Counted from the first letter of the stretch, positions 44,013-52,069 are shown. The stretch is 64,000 nt of DNA from Methylorubrum rhodinum (GCF_014199935.1 NZ_JACHOP010000017.1:1-64000); one strand, 5' to 3'. Notes: generated from the sequence alone by a model not told the origin. Made by a program: numbers and translations.

Positions 44013-44540
44013 TCAATGCTCCCGTGCTGCGGTGGGATTTGAACTTGCGGAAGGCGCAAGGGCGTGCCGTCCCTCCCCGGCATCCGCTCCGGTCGGGAGT
44101 GGGTCGTCGCAGACGGGGCCGTTCGCGAGGCGCAAGAGCACGTCGGCGTGGCAGGGCGAGCCGACGGCGCACCAGCAAGCGAGGTTCTTGCCTCGAATGG
44201 CCGGCAACCCATGATCTCGCAGCCACTCGCTCCAGGCCCAATGCAGGGCGTTCGCGTGTATACTACCGGCGAAGTGCAGGCCGTCGGGGCTGCACTGGAA
44301 GCTCTGGGTGCCGCCGCGACACAGCCGATCAAACGCCTCAACGGCCTGTGCCGGGTCGGTCGCGTGCACGAAGGGGTTTCCGAGAATGCCAGGACGCGCG
44401 ACGCTCACCGCGGGCAGCCCGTTCACCGCCCGGCTGTGCGCCTGGAGATCGAACCCCTTCTTCCGGCTCAGTTGCAGACGGACGGGTTTCGCCTCCGCCT
44501 GTCCTATGGCGGCCGTCTCCCGGCCCTGAGTGGTGGGCAT
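44013..44540 (-). CDS. DUF4326 phage protein
   Basis: 175 residues from ATG 44540. Central region has the DUF4326 hallmarks: VSVARPGILGNPF, then GKNLACWCAVGSPCHADVLLRL (the L-x-GK-x-L-x-C-W-C ... CH pattern). The domain is common in phages and is of unknown function; the conserved Cys/His suggests a metal or catalytic site. The tail after residue 145 is low complexity. Confidence 0.8.
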   Translation of the reverse strand: MPTTQGRETAAIGQAEAKPVRLQLSRKKGFDLQAHSRAVNGLPAVSVARPGILGNPFVHATDPAQAVEAFDRLCRGGTQSFQCSPDGLHFAGSIHANALHWAWSEWLRDHGLPAIRGKNLACWCAVGSPCHADVLLRLANGPVCDDPLPTGADAGEGRHALAPSASSNPTAAREH

Positions 44541-44545
44541 GGGGG

Positions 44546-45235
44546 CTACTCCGCGGCCTGAGGGCGTGAGGACGGCGCTCGTGGCCGATTCAGGCGCACG
44601 GTCTTCGGCTCGTCCCAGGAGCCGTCTACGATCTCCAGGCGGTCGCGCCAGCCCAGCCGCAAGATGCGGGCGACCCGGCAGTGCGGTAGAAACCGCGCGA
44701 CGACGCGCAGGAAAAGGTCGTGCGTGATCCCGAGGCCGGCGAGACCAATCTCTTCCTTGTGGCTCGGCGCGCCGCAGATGATGGCGGGCGTGCGGACGGT
44801 GTGGCAAACATCAATGTAGCCGTCGGGCTGGCCGATGCCCCACGGCCCCCTGATCCTGACGTGGCGGCCTGCGTAGGGGCCTTCTGCCATCAGACAATCC
44901 ACCGCCCAACCGCCGCAACCTTCGCTCGGCGGCGTCGCCGGGATTATGAAGCGCTCGGCTTGGCCGGCGACGTAGCGCGTTTGTTCCGTCTCGACGAACT
45001 CGCCTTGGAAGCCCCACTGATGGATCCGGCCGTCTGGATGCCGGGCGACCAGCGCGCCCCCTTCGCGAACGAAGGACTGTCCAGGCCAATCGCGCAGTGG
45101 CCGATCAGCCATCAGCCACAGGTCGGGAGCATTCGCGTAGCCCTCGTTCCAGCGGACCGTGGCGCCGAGCAGCCACTCGGGAAGCGGCTGAGGGCCGACA
45201 GGAAGTTCGACCCAGTCGAAAGCTATCTCGCTCAC
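44546..45235 (-). CDS. Phage protein of unknown function
   Basis: 229 residues, compact and probably globular: WVELPVGPQPLPEWLLGATVRWNEGY ... CGGWAVDCLMAEGPYAGRHVRIRGPWGIGQPDG. Several His/Cys. No family recognised. ATGA overlap with the upstream small gene. Confidence 0.6.
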   Translation of the reverse strand: MSEIAFDWVELPVGPQPLPEWLLGATVRWNEGYANAPDLWLMADRPLRDWPGQSFVREGGALVARHPDGRIHQWGFQGEFVETEQTRYVAGQAERFIIPATPPSEGCGGWAVDCLMAEGPYAGRHVRIRGPWGIGQPDGYIDVCHTVRTPAIICGAPSHKEEIGLAGLGITHDLFLRVVARFLPHCRVARILRLGWRDRLEIVDGSWDEPKTVRLNRPRAPSSRPQAAE

Positions 45236-45423
45236 AGCGCGCCTCCGCGGTCATCTCGGTGAGAGTTCGCGCGAGACCGAACGCTGACGCTCACACACGC
45301 CCACGTCCGCGCCTGTCCGCGCGTGGCAGCCGCACGACCGGCGGCGATGCAGGCGTCGTGGCCGCGGTAGGTCGGAGCGGGCGCGATGATTGCGGCGGGG
45401 TAGAGGATGAGGGCGACGATCAT
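45232..45423 (-). CDS. Small exported or membrane phage protein
   Basis: 63 residues from ATG 45423. Hydrophobic start (IVALILYPAAIIAPAPTY) that could be a signal peptide or membrane segment; two Cys in the remainder may pair in the periplasm. 4-nt overlaps at both ends place it in the operon. Confidence 0.5.
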   Translation of the reverse strand: MIVALILYPAAIIAPAPTYRGHDACIAAGRAAATRGQARTWACVSVSVRSRANSHRDDRGGAL

Positions 45424-46190
45424 GGCGCGGCCTCCGCAATGCACGGAGCGCGTGATGCCAAGATCGCGCGACCGATCATTTCCGGGATTTGCGGGACGAC
45501 AGCGTTTCCGAGAACTCCAAGGCGGTCCACATGATCGGGAAGCCCATGAACAATTCGGACAAGCCCGGATCGAACTTCGTGGTTGTTTGCTGCCGAAGAC
45601 CAAGCGCTCGGGCTATCGTGTATCCCAGCCCATAGGAGCCGCCCCCACCCTTCCGCGCCCCACTGCCCTTCGTCCCGTCGCAGTGTCTCGGGGTAGGCCA
45701 CAATCCAGATGCGGTCCCGTTCATGCGGGGCGCCAAGGTCGGAAGCAGAAAGGCAGTGCCACTCCGCATCATACCAGAGCGCGGCCAAGTCTCCGAGAAC
45801 CCGGCCAAGCCCTCGACCAAGCAGTGCTGCAACGTTCTCCAAGATGATGAAGTCGGGTCGTAGTTCGCCAGAAAGACGGGCGATTTCCGACCATAAGCCC
45901 GATCGCTCGCCCCCGATCCCGACGCGATGCCCCCCGTTGCTGATGTCTTGGCACGGAAAGCCCCCGCAGATGACATCCACGGCAATTCCATCTGCGCGGA
46001 GGCGATCGGCTGTGAGGGTGCGGATGTCATCGTAGCAGGGGACCTCCGGCCAGTGCTTCGCCAGCACGCGCCGGCAGAAGGGATCAATTTCGCAGAAGGC
46101 TACGGTTCTGAAGCCACCCGTGCGCTCCAGCCCGAGGCTGAAGCCGCCAATGCCGCTGAAAAGATCAAGGACGTGCAGGGGCTCGCTCAC
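45420..46190 (-). CDS. C5-cytosine DNA methyltransferase
   Basis: 256 residues with the ordered motifs of DNA (cytosine-5) methyltransferases: I DLFSGIGGFS, IV GGFPCQDIS with catalytic Cys80, VI ENV (118-120), VIII APHERDRIWI, and X LGNAVVPQI. The target-recognition region between VIII and IX is very short, so the protein is smaller than usual. No cognate nuclease gene is adjacent, so it likely protects phage DNA or regulates. Another open frame inside this gene is discussed as a finding. Confidence 0.9.
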   Translation of the reverse strand: MSEPLHVLDLFSGIGGFSLGLERTGGFRTVAFCEIDPFCRRVLAKHWPEVPCYDDIRTLTADRLRADGIAVDVICGGFPCQDISNGGHRVGIGGERSGLWSEIARLSGELRPDFIILENVAALLGRGLGRVLGDLAALWYDAEWHCLSASDLGAPHERDRIWIVAYPETLRRDEGQWGAEGWGRLLWAGIHDSPSAWSSAANNHEVRSGLVRIVHGLPDHVDRLGVLGNAVVPQIPEMIGRAILASRAPCIAEAAP

Positions 46191-46636
46191 GCGTCCCTCC
46201 CCCCATCCTCGCCCGCTCTCGCGGCGAGGGTCGTGAGGTGATGGGATTCGGGGGAAAGGGCGGGGCAGTTCGACGTTTCGCCGGATCGGGCGCCGGAAAT
46301 CGCGGCCAGGGCCCGCCGGACGAGGCTGCGAGCGGTCGGCTGGTCGGGCGCGGGCGCGACGTCGTCCTTTCGCACCAGCCGCAGCACGGGCGCCGCCGGC
46401 CGGGTGCTCTCGTCGGCAGCGAACTGGCGAACGAGGGCGACCAACCGTTCGGCGTCGGCCAGCACCGCGGCGTCGCGCTCGGCCGCCTGCACAAGCCGGT
46501 AGGTCTCCGGGCAGTCGGGGCGGACGCCGATGCTAGCCGCCTCGCGGCGGTAGCGATCCTGGCGCACCACCATGCTCTGGAGGCCGGAGGAGAGCCCGGA
46601 GAGGTCAAAGCCGGCGAAATCGGCGGCGCTCAGCAT
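46187..46636 (-). CDS. Phage protein of unknown function
   Basis: 149 residues from ATG 46636, which overlaps the XRE gene end by 7 nt. Helical; central part YRLVQAAERDAAVLADAERLVALVRQFAADE. Tail Ser/Pro-rich. No family recognised; ends with a 4-nt overlap into the methyltransferase gene. Confidence 0.57.
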   Translation of the reverse strand: MLSAADFAGFDLSGLSSGLQSMVVRQDRYRREAASIGVRPDCPETYRLVQAAERDAAVLADAERLVALVRQFAADESTRPAAPVLRLVRKDDVAPAPDQPTARSLVRRALAAISGARSGETSNCPALSPESHHLTTLAARAGEDGGRDA

Positions 46637-46974
46637 GTGCGCGCCTCCGGGCAATCGACGATGCGTTCCAGGGCGTCGAAGCGCGCAGGTGCGAGCCGGC
46701 GGCAATTCTGGATATGCCGCTGCTCCCGCGGCGAGAGCACGTGGCTGCCGGCTTTGCCGGTCAGGAGATATCCAGCGTCGGCGCCGAGGAAGCGCGCGAT
46801 CTCCACGAGGGCGGAGGCGGCCAGTGGGCGAGTGCCGCGCTCGACCTCGCTGAGCACGCCGGGCGGCCAACCGAACGCCACGGAGGTCTCGCGCTGCGGC
46901 AGGCCTTTGCGCGATCGGGCGGCGGCGATGCGCTGGCCGATCAAACGGTCGTCAGGGTTAATGGGCTTCGGCAT
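46630..46974 (-). CDS. XRE-family helix-turn-helix regulator
   Basis: 114 residues. HTH at about 10-65: LIGQRIAAARSRKGLPQRETSVAFG ... LSEVERGTRPLAASALVEIARFLG. Short C-terminal helical region (AGYLLTGKAG then Cys-containing tail). A second repressor-like protein in the leftward operon, distinct from the CI at 50405. Confidence 0.8.
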   Translation of the reverse strand: MPKPINPDDRLIGQRIAAARSRKGLPQRETSVAFGWPPGVLSEVERGTRPLAASALVEIARFLGADAGYLLTGKAGSHVLSPREQRHIQNCRRLAPARFDALERIVDCPEARTC

Positions 46975-47004
46975 CGGTGAGCGCCTATCCTGATGCGGGT
47001 GGGT

Positions 47005-47397
47005 TCAGCGGCGGGTGACGCGGCCGTCGAAGCCGCGCTTGAGGCCGGAGGCTTTGGTGCCGGGTAGAGGCCGGCCCTTCGGCCGCTCGAAGCCGAGGAT
47101 CGCGCGCTTCTGCGCCTTGGCGTCGGCGATCACCGTGAGGTCGCCGGTCGGCCCGTGCGTCTTGGCGAGAGCGCAGGCCTCGTGGACGATGGCCCGGTTG
47201 CCGAAGTCGTTGCTGCCGCCGAGGCCGAGCGCGCGCAGGTGCTCGTCGATCAGCCGCTTGCCCGGCCGCATGAAGAGGCCGCACAGCGGGCAGATGCCCT
47301 TCTGCTGCTCGTAGAGCTCGAGCTTCTGCGAAGGCGTGAGGGGCCGGCGCGGCGTGGTGCCGACGTCCTCGTAGGTGACGGCGTCGCAGCGGATCAC
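47005..47397 (-). CDS. HNH endonuclease-like protein
   Basis: 130 residues. CPLCG (about residue 36) then DEHLRALGLGGSNDFGNRAIVHEACALAKT, the zinc and beta-beta-alpha-metal pattern of HNH nucleases with the first H as E-H and N present. Long basic tail. In this position (early leftward operon) it could be a nicking or homing-type nuclease. 4-nt overlap with the upstream gene. Confidence 0.75.
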   Translation of the reverse strand: MIRCDAVTYEDVGTTPRRPLTPSQKLELYEQQKGICPLCGLFMRPGKRLIDEHLRALGLGGSNDFGNRAIVHEACALAKTHGPTGDLTVIADAKAQKRAILGFERPKGRPLPGTKASGLKRGFDGRVTRR

Positions 47398-47660
47398 GGG
47401 AGCGCTCCGCGCTTCGAGATCCGGACATCGACCTGAACGGGCACCGGCATGCGCCAGCCGTGCGGCTCGTCGCGCAGATCCTTGCGCTCGCGGATGTAGC
47501 CGTACTCGGCAGCGATGAAGGCTCTCGCCTCACGACGGGTCGTGAAGAGCATCGTCCTGCAGGGGTGCAGTGTCGTCCCCACGAGGAAGGCGCTGCTGCC
47601 ATCAAGGCGGTTCTGAGACCGGAAGAGCACGCCCCAGGCGCGCCAGTGCTTGCCGCTCAC
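47394..47660 (-). CDS. Phage protein of unknown function
   Basis: 88 residues; segment RTMLFTTRREARAFIAAEYGYIRERKDLRDEPHGWR is typical of small phage proteins with a helix followed by a basic-aromatic end. No family assigned. ATGA overlaps on both sides. Confidence 0.58.
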   Translation of the reverse strand: MSGKHWRAWGVLFRSQNRLDGSSAFLVGTTLHPCRTMLFTTRREARAFIAAEYGYIRERKDLRDEPHGWRMPVPVQVDVRISKRGALP

Positions 47661-47953
47661 GCTCGCCCCTCCATCGCTGCAAGGGCCGCCTCGACAAGCT
47701 CACCGGTGGCAGGCGCGAGAGCGGTATCGGTGTCGGGATCGCGGCAGTCGGAGCGGACGGCTTCGAGGGCGAAGGCGGCCGGGCCGAAGGCGTTCACGGC
47801 GCGGCAGATGTCGGCCGCGGCCTTCGCGCAGAGCGGTCCGTCGATCTGGATATGCCGGCCCTTGGCGGGATCGCCAAAGCTGATCCATGTCGTGCCGTCA
47901 GGGCGCTGGCCGTAGGCGGCCGGGAGCGGGAGATGGGCGAGGCGGGCGGTCAC
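47657..47953 (-). CDS. Phage protein of unknown function
   Basis: 98 residues from GTG 47953, which overlaps the preceding stop as GTGA. Contains GTTWISFGDPAKGRHIQIDGPLCAKAAADICRAVNAFG. Globular; no family recognised. The GTG is preferred because upstream in-frame codons lie inside the previous gene. Confidence 0.57.
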   Translation of the reverse strand: MTARLAHLPLPAAYGQRPDGTTWISFGDPAKGRHIQIDGPLCAKAAADICRAVNAFGPAAFALEAVRSDCRDPDTDTALAPATGELVEAALAAMEGRA

Positions 47954-48270
47954 CACAGCCTCCGCGCGTCGGCATCTTCCATCAGATCTCGCGCGGCCGC
48001 CCGCAACGAGACCTGCCTGCCGTGCAGACGGGCGAGCCCGAGCCCGCCCAGGCAGTCGAGCATGCCGGGCATGTTCACCGTCCGGCTCGACATCAGCCCG
48101 AGTCGAATGTCGCGGCACGCCTGGATGACGTCATCCGGGGAGCGTTCGCGGCCGGCCAGCACGTGGCGAAGGGCGGCGACCGTTCGGGGCTCGGCCAACT
48201 CGCGCGTGTAGGCACGCGGGATGCCAGAGAAGTGCCGCCGCGCGGCCGGGACGGAGAGCTTGCGCTGCAT
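47950..48270 (-). CDS. Phage protein of unknown function
   Basis: 106 residues from ATG 48270, which shares one base with the upstream stop (TGATG), a classical coupling signal. Basic N terminus (QRKLSVPAARRHFSGIPRAY), helical centre. No family recognised. Confidence 0.57.
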   Translation of the reverse strand: MQRKLSVPAARRHFSGIPRAYTRELAEPRTVAALRHVLAGRERSPDDVIQACRDIRLGLMSSRTVNMPGMLDCLGGLGLARLHGRQVSLRAAARDLMEDADARRLW

Positions 48271-48407
48271 CACAGCCATCCATGCGCGCGGGCGCAGAGG
48301 GCGGCACCGACCGCGGCAGCGATCCACGCGCCCGGCCCAGCGATCACGATGGCCAGGACGGTGCTCGGGTTCAGGCGCGGCTCAACCGCCGACGGACGCG
48401 GTGTCAT
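48270..48407 (-). CDS. Very small membrane protein
   Basis: 45 residues. One strongly hydrophobic segment (STVLAIVIAGPGAWIAAAVGAALCA) between a short polar start and a short end. Its stop and the next start share TGATG; it overlaps the upstream membrane-protein gene by 26 nt. With that gene it may form a small membrane pair, but not enough is visible to call it a holin. Confidence 0.6.
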   Translation of the reverse strand: MTPRPSAVEPRLNPSTVLAIVIAGPGAWIAAAVGAALCARAHGWL

Positions 48408-48594
48408 CGAAGATCTCCGGACGGGGCTGGTTGCGGTTGGCGGGCGGCGCGAGGTCGAGCCGGGCGCACACGCCGATCACGGTGCGGTGGCGGACGATCG
48501 GCGGCCGGTCCGCGATCCAGAGCAGGACGCGGATCGAGACGGCGAGGAACGCCAGCGACGCGGCGAGCGCGATCCAGGGCGCGGCGTCGGCCAT
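48382..48594 (-). CDS. Small membrane protein
   Basis: 70 residues. One transmembrane segment near the N terminus (WIALAASLAFLAVSIRVLLWIA), then a basic cytoplasmic or periplasmic tail. No family recognised. Confidence 0.6.
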   Translation of the reverse strand: MADAAPWIALAASLAFLAVSIRVLLWIADRPPIVRHRTVIGVCARLDLAPPANRNQPRPEIFDDTASVGG

Positions 48595-48599
48595 GGCGG

Positions 48600-49175
48600 T
48601 CAGGCCGCAGCCGGGCTGACGAAGCCGCGCTCGTGCGTGCCGTGGGCGAACGAGGCGTTGGCCGCCGCCGACTTCCCGTAGTCGAACCGATCCGCCTCAC
48701 GGGTGAGATCGGCACAGGGCGCGATCGCGGTGGTGCCGTAGAGGGCGGCGGTGATGGCGTCGCCGCGATCGTGGGCGTTGGCCGTCAGCGCGGCGTCCGC
48801 GGCCTCGGCCGTGTCGACCCGGCGCATCGCGGTCGAGAGGATCGCCCGGTTGTTGCGCTCGATGCGGTCCGTGAGCGCCCGGGCGAAATCCGTCTCGCCA
48901 GCGTAGGTGACAGCCGTTCCGGCGAGTGCGTTGCAGAGCGTGGCGCGCAGGGCGATCACCTCCTCCTCGAACCGCATCCGAGCCAGGACGGCGTGATGGG
49001 CGCCACGGGGGCCGAGCTGCGCGCCAGTCGCGTCGTCGATGGCGATGCGGCGGACGATCTCCACGATGCCGGCGATGGCCACGCAGGTGCGGCCAGCGGC
49101 GTCGGCGAGATCGAGGGAGGTGAGAGCGGGCTCGGACGTCACGGCGGTGTCGGTGGGGCTAAACGGCGCGCACAT
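48600..49175 (-). CDS. Phage protein of unknown function
   Basis: 191 residues from ATG 49175. Ala-rich, with helical segments (HHAVLARMRFEEEVIALRATLCNALAG, AAMRRVDTAEAADAAL). No family recognised. Larger than most genes in this operon. Confidence 0.57.
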   Translation of the reverse strand: MCAPFSPTDTAVTSEPALTSLDLADAAGRTCVAIAGIVEIVRRIAIDDATGAQLGPRGAHHAVLARMRFEEEVIALRATLCNALAGTAVTYAGETDFARALTDRIERNNRAILSTAMRRVDTAEAADAALTANAHDRGDAITAALYGTTAIAPCADLTREADRFDYGKSAAANASFAHGTHERGFVSPAAA

Positions 49176-49244
49176 GGGCGGACCTCGGGCGGCTTGAGGG
49201 GGCGGGGCAGGCACGGCGAAGGGGAAGAGTGGGCGGCGGCCGAG

Positions 49245-49526
49245 TCAGGCGGCGCGAGCGACGGCGGGCGGCTCGCCAATGGCGCCGGCAAGGCCTTCGG
49301 CGATGGCGTTGAGGGCGACCTCGGCGGCCGCGGCCTCCATGCGTTCGGCGAGGGCGCGGAAGTCGGCAGCGACCGTGAGCAGGCCGGCGCGGCGGTCCTC
49401 GGCGACGATGGCCTTGGAAGCCGCGCCCTCGACGACGCAAACCCGGTCATGGGCGACGGTCGCGAGCATCTGGAGGGTGTCGAGCGCGTCGGGCAGACGG
49501 GCCGAGGCGATGAGATCGGAAGCCAT
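49245..49526 (-). CDS. Phage protein of unknown function
   Basis: 93 residues from ATG 49526, one base overlapping the preceding stop (TGATG). Helical with a hydrophobic tail (VALNAIAEGLAGAIG). No family recognised. Confidence 0.56.
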   Translation of the reverse strand: MASDLIASARLPDALDTLQMLATVAHDRVCVVEGAASKAIVAEDRRAGLLTVAADFRALAERMEAAAAEVALNAIAEGLAGAIGEPPAVARAA

Positions 49527-49960
49527 CACGCGGCCTCTGTCTCGGTGGCGGGCAACAGGAGGTCGTTGACGAGAGCGTCGCGCTCGTCGTCACCCTCGGC
49601 GAGACGGTGAACGTGGATCTCGGTGGCGCCAGCTTCGCGGGCGGCTGAGATCCAGGTCTCGGCGGCTTCACGGGTCGGGACGTTGCGAGCGTCCATCGGC
49701 TCGGCAATGCCCGAGGCGTTGCGGCTGACCGCGATCAGGACGGCGGGCACGGCGTCGATGGCATCCGCAAAGCCAATGGTGTGGACGCCGACGACGTAGC
49801 GGCGGCCGGAGCGCCCGCGCCACGCCGACAGCGCTACGGCCGGCGACCCGCGCAGGCCCACCATCGTGCGCAGGCGCTCCTCCCGAACCTCCGGCATCGG
49901 CTTACGGCCGTTGCGCATCTGCGACCGGGCGGCGCGCCAGTCGATCGACTTGTTGGACAT
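49526..49960 (-). CDS. First gene of the leftward early operon
   Basis: 144 residues from ATG 49960 (MSNKSIDWRAARSQ); frame is open above it through the promoter region. Contains GRRYVVGVHTIGFADAIDAVPAVLIAVSRN and a C-terminal helical pair. No family recognised. Being first after the CI-controlled promoter, it is the position of lambda N, but there is no similarity to an antiterminator. Confidence 0.6.
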   Translation of the reverse strand: MSNKSIDWRAARSQMRNGRKPMPEVREERLRTMVGLRGSPAVALSAWRGRSGRRYVVGVHTIGFADAIDAVPAVLIAVSRNASGIAEPMDARNVPTREAAETWISAAREAGATEIHVHRLAEGDDERDALVNDLLLPATETEAA

Positions 49961-49994
49961 CGGGATGGGCTCCACCGCGAGAAGCGATAGAGGC

Positions 49995-50057
49995 AAGCTA
50001 CGACCTAGGTTGTTAATTGTCAACTACCTGAGTGGGCGCTCAAGCAAACAGGTAGTT
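49995..50057 (-). promoter_or_regulatory. Leftward early promoter (PL-like) with operator pair
   Basis: On the - strand TTGACA (50023-50018), 17-nt spacer, TAGCTT (50000-49995). AACTACCTG (50022-50030) overlaps the -35, and its perfect inverse CAGGTAGTT is at 50049-50057. The same motif recurs at the CI/Cro promoter region near 51.1-51.2 kb, so this is the likely repressor target for the leftward operon. Confidence 0.7.
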
Positions 50058-50113
50058 ACCCACAACTATCCCCATGAGTTAGGGATTGACCGCAACCGGA
50101 ACGAAACAGGAAC

Positions 50114-50401
50114 ATGGCCGTTGCCAGCACCATGGGGGCGAAGATGTCGGCGAGCAGCGACCAGGCGATTTTCTACGTCATCCAGAGCTTCAGCTTCCAG
50201 GGAGGCCGACTTCAGATGGACCAGCCGCTTGAAGCACGCAGCGAGGCAGCTGCCCTACGAACCGCGGAGCGACTGGCGAGGCGAAAGCCGTCGGTCGTGG
50301 TGTTGGCGCGATCTGGGACGATTGCGACCGGCGAATTTGATGAGCCGGTGATCGTCAAATCCTACGGCAGCATCGAGGGCCTGGACGACCTGCCATTCTG
50401 A
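50114..50401 (+). CDS. Small phage protein next to the repressor
   Basis: 95 residues. Compact pattern SSDQAIFYVIQSFSFQGGRLQMDQPLEARSEAAALRTAERLARRKPSVVVLARSG, as in small phage proteins with a helix and sheet. It lies between the PL-like promoter and CI, on the + strand; its stop is 3 nt before the CI stop. Function unknown. Confidence 0.62.
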   Translation: MAVASTMGAKMSASSDQAIFYVIQSFSFQGGRLQMDQPLEARSEAAALRTAERLARRKPSVVVLARSGTIATGEFDEPVIVKSYGSIEGLDDLPF

Positions 50402-50404
50402 GCT

Positions 50405-51094
50405 TCAGCGGAGTTTTTTCGAAACGATGCGATGTCGGACAGCCCATTCCTCGGCATCAAGCTCAAAGTCTTTTTTGGGCTCGTGCTGACGAACGAGCCA
50501 CATATCTCCGCGCTCACCCAAGAAACGCTTCACCGTAGCGGTGGGCTCCTCATTTTTGTTGCTGTAAAATACGCAAGACGTGTTAGGAATTACCGGAAGG
50601 CGCGGGTTGATATAGAGCGTATCGCCCGGCTCGAATTCGGGAGTCATTGACGTTCCAACCACGAGAATTGCATATCCGTTCTTTACGCCCTGCAATTCGG
50701 GCGGTCGGCGCTCGGACCCGATGCTGTCGCGATCAATCAGGATCGTACCGGCGCCTCCTTCTGCCGCAGCATAGAGGGGCACATCGCCGACCAAGCCCGC
50801 GGCCATAGCCCAGTAGGCCGGATCGCGAGCGTACTCTGGGAGCGGCAATGGGCTCGCTTCGGTAGGCGCGCTGTCGGTCGCGGGAAGCGCGACTTGCCCA
50901 AACGCCTCCTCCGGGAAGTCGGCACGATCGAGCCCCAAAAACTCGATCAGCGCTCCAAGCGCCTTCGTCGACTCGACCTGCCTCAGTTCAATCTTGCCGA
51001 TAATCGCCTGCGATACACCCACGGCCTTTGCCAGCTTTCCCTGGCTCAGGCCGCGCTTCGTGCGCGCCTCTCGGATTTGGTCGTGCCACGTCAT
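50405..51094 (-). CDS. CI/LexA-type phage repressor (XRE + S24 peptidase)
   Basis: 229 residues from ATG 51094. XRE HTH at about 6-60 (GLSQGKLAKAVGVSQAIIGKIE). The C-terminal S24 domain has the nucleophile Ser149 (GTSMTPEFEPGD) and Lys189 (ATVKRF); a likely self-cleavage site is the Ala115-Gly116 bond (GGAG), 34 residues before the Ser as in LexA. It should keep the prophage silent and be cleaved on the SOS response. Operators lie on both sides of the gene. Confidence 0.92.
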   Translation of the reverse strand: MTWHDQIREARTKRGLSQGKLAKAVGVSQAIIGKIELRQVESTKALGALIEFLGLDRADFPEEAFGQVALPATDSAPTEASPLPLPEYARDPAYWAMAAGLVGDVPLYAAAEGGAGTILIDRDSIGSERRPPELQGVKNGYAILVVGTSMTPEFEPGDTLYINPRLPVIPNTSCVFYSNKNEEPTATVKRFLGERGDMWLVRQHEPKKDFELDAEEWAVRHRIVSKKLR

Positions 51095-51105
51095 AGCATC
51101 GCACC

Positions 51106-51175
51106 ATACTACCTCGGTCGTTGACGCGCTTCGACAACATGGTGGTTGACTACCGACCACGCAGGTAGTTATATC
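51106..51175 (+). promoter_or_regulatory. Rightward promoter (PR-like) with operator sites
   Basis: TTGACT (51146-51151), 18-nt spacer, TATATC (51170-51175). The promoter is overlapped by GGTGGTTGACTACC (51141-51154), a near-palindrome with the operator core, and CAGGTAGTT (51162-51170) over the -10. A third site ACTACCTCGGT is at 51108-51118 toward the CI gene. Transcription would begin at or very near the ATG at 51183. Confidence 0.7.
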
Positions 51176-51182
51176 TCCGACC

Positions 51183-51464
51183 ATGAGCGCGCGATCTCTC
51201 ATTCAAGCGGCGATCACCATGCTTGGCTCGGAAGCCAAGCTCGGGGTCGCGTGCGGCGTCACGCAGGGAGCCATCTGGAAGGCCAAAACGGCCGGCCGGG
51301 TCTCTGGTGAGATGGCAGTCAAGATCGAGCGCGCCACCAGCGGCGCAATCCCAAGGTGGAGACTGCGCCCCGATCTCTGGGACGCGCCCACGTCGTCGAT
51401 GCTCAACCGCCCCGGCCCCCATGGTGGAAGGCCCACCCCCTCCACTCCTGAGGTCGCAGCATGA
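51183..51464 (+). CDS. Cro-like YdaS-family repressor
   Basis: 93 residues. HTH at about 3-55 with the YdaS pattern: LGSEAKLGVACGVTQGAIWKAKTAGRVSGEMAVKIERAT, then IPRWRLRPDLW. This type of protein is divergent from CI in many alphaproteobacterial prophages and acts as the Cro of the switch. The transcript appears to begin at the start codon, so it may be leaderless. Confidence 0.85.
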   Translation: MSARSLIQAAITMLGSEAKLGVACGVTQGAIWKAKTAGRVSGEMAVKIERATSGAIPRWRLRPDLWDAPTSSMLNRPGPHGGRPTPSTPEVAA

Positions 51465-52069
51465 GCGCGGCCACGACTCCGAACGTGCCGGTCGGCCCCG
51501 GCAGCTACATCGAGTTCGTCAACAGCTGCACGGCAAGCGCTGGCGGGGGCGGCAAAAGCCGCGACATCGTCACCGTCTGCCGTGAGCATAGTCTTCAGTT
51601 TTCACGAGCTGGCCAAAATCAACTCTTTGACCTCCGTGAGGCAGGCAGCAGCGTGCGGATTACGGTCTGCCTCGATGCTTTGATGCAGGCTTTAGGAGCC
51701 TGGATTGTACGGTCGGTCAGGAACGGACGCAGTAAGATTTGTCAAAATGCCACTGACACTTGTGGGTGGCAGAGCAAAATGAACCCACCCTATGCCAGGA
51801 TGGCGAAAACTCAGAATTCGCAGGCCGCCGATCGTCTCGGCGGAGACGCTCCACATCGGGTCCACGTATGGCGTAACAACAGCAAGTTGTCCCTCGTCCA
51901 TTGTTGTGTTCTGCGCTGGCTGCATCTCTTCGCGAGCTCGTATCAAACTCTCAAGAGCGTCATCCAAGGCCGCAGCGTCAAACGTGAATTGCGCCTTCGA
52001 TTGGTCGAGTCCCTCAACAGTCAATTGAGCAACGGTCTTCTCAGGATTGAGGAGCGCCGTGATGCGTGA
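51461..52069 (+). CDS. Uncertain rightward gene, likely truncated by an insertion
   Basis: The ATG overlaps the cro stop (ATGA), which suggests a real start of a coupled gene. About 45 residues (SAATTPNVPVGPGSYIEFVNSC) have normal composition, but from about 51585 the DNA becomes less GC-rich and the frame overlaps a better gene on the other strand (51692-52090). The last two thirds of this 202-residue frame probably do not encode a selected protein. It may be the remnant of a CII-like or other early gene. Confidence 0.35.
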   Translation: MSAATTPNVPVGPGSYIEFVNSCTASAGGGGKSRDIVTVCREHSLQFSRAGQNQLFDLREAGSSVRITVCLDALMQALGAWIVRSVRNGRSKICQNATDTCGWQSKMNPPYARMAKTQNSQAADRLGGDAPHRVHVWRNNSKLSLVHCCVLRWLHLFASSYQTLKSVIQGRSVKRELRLRLVESLNSQLSNGLLRIEERRDA

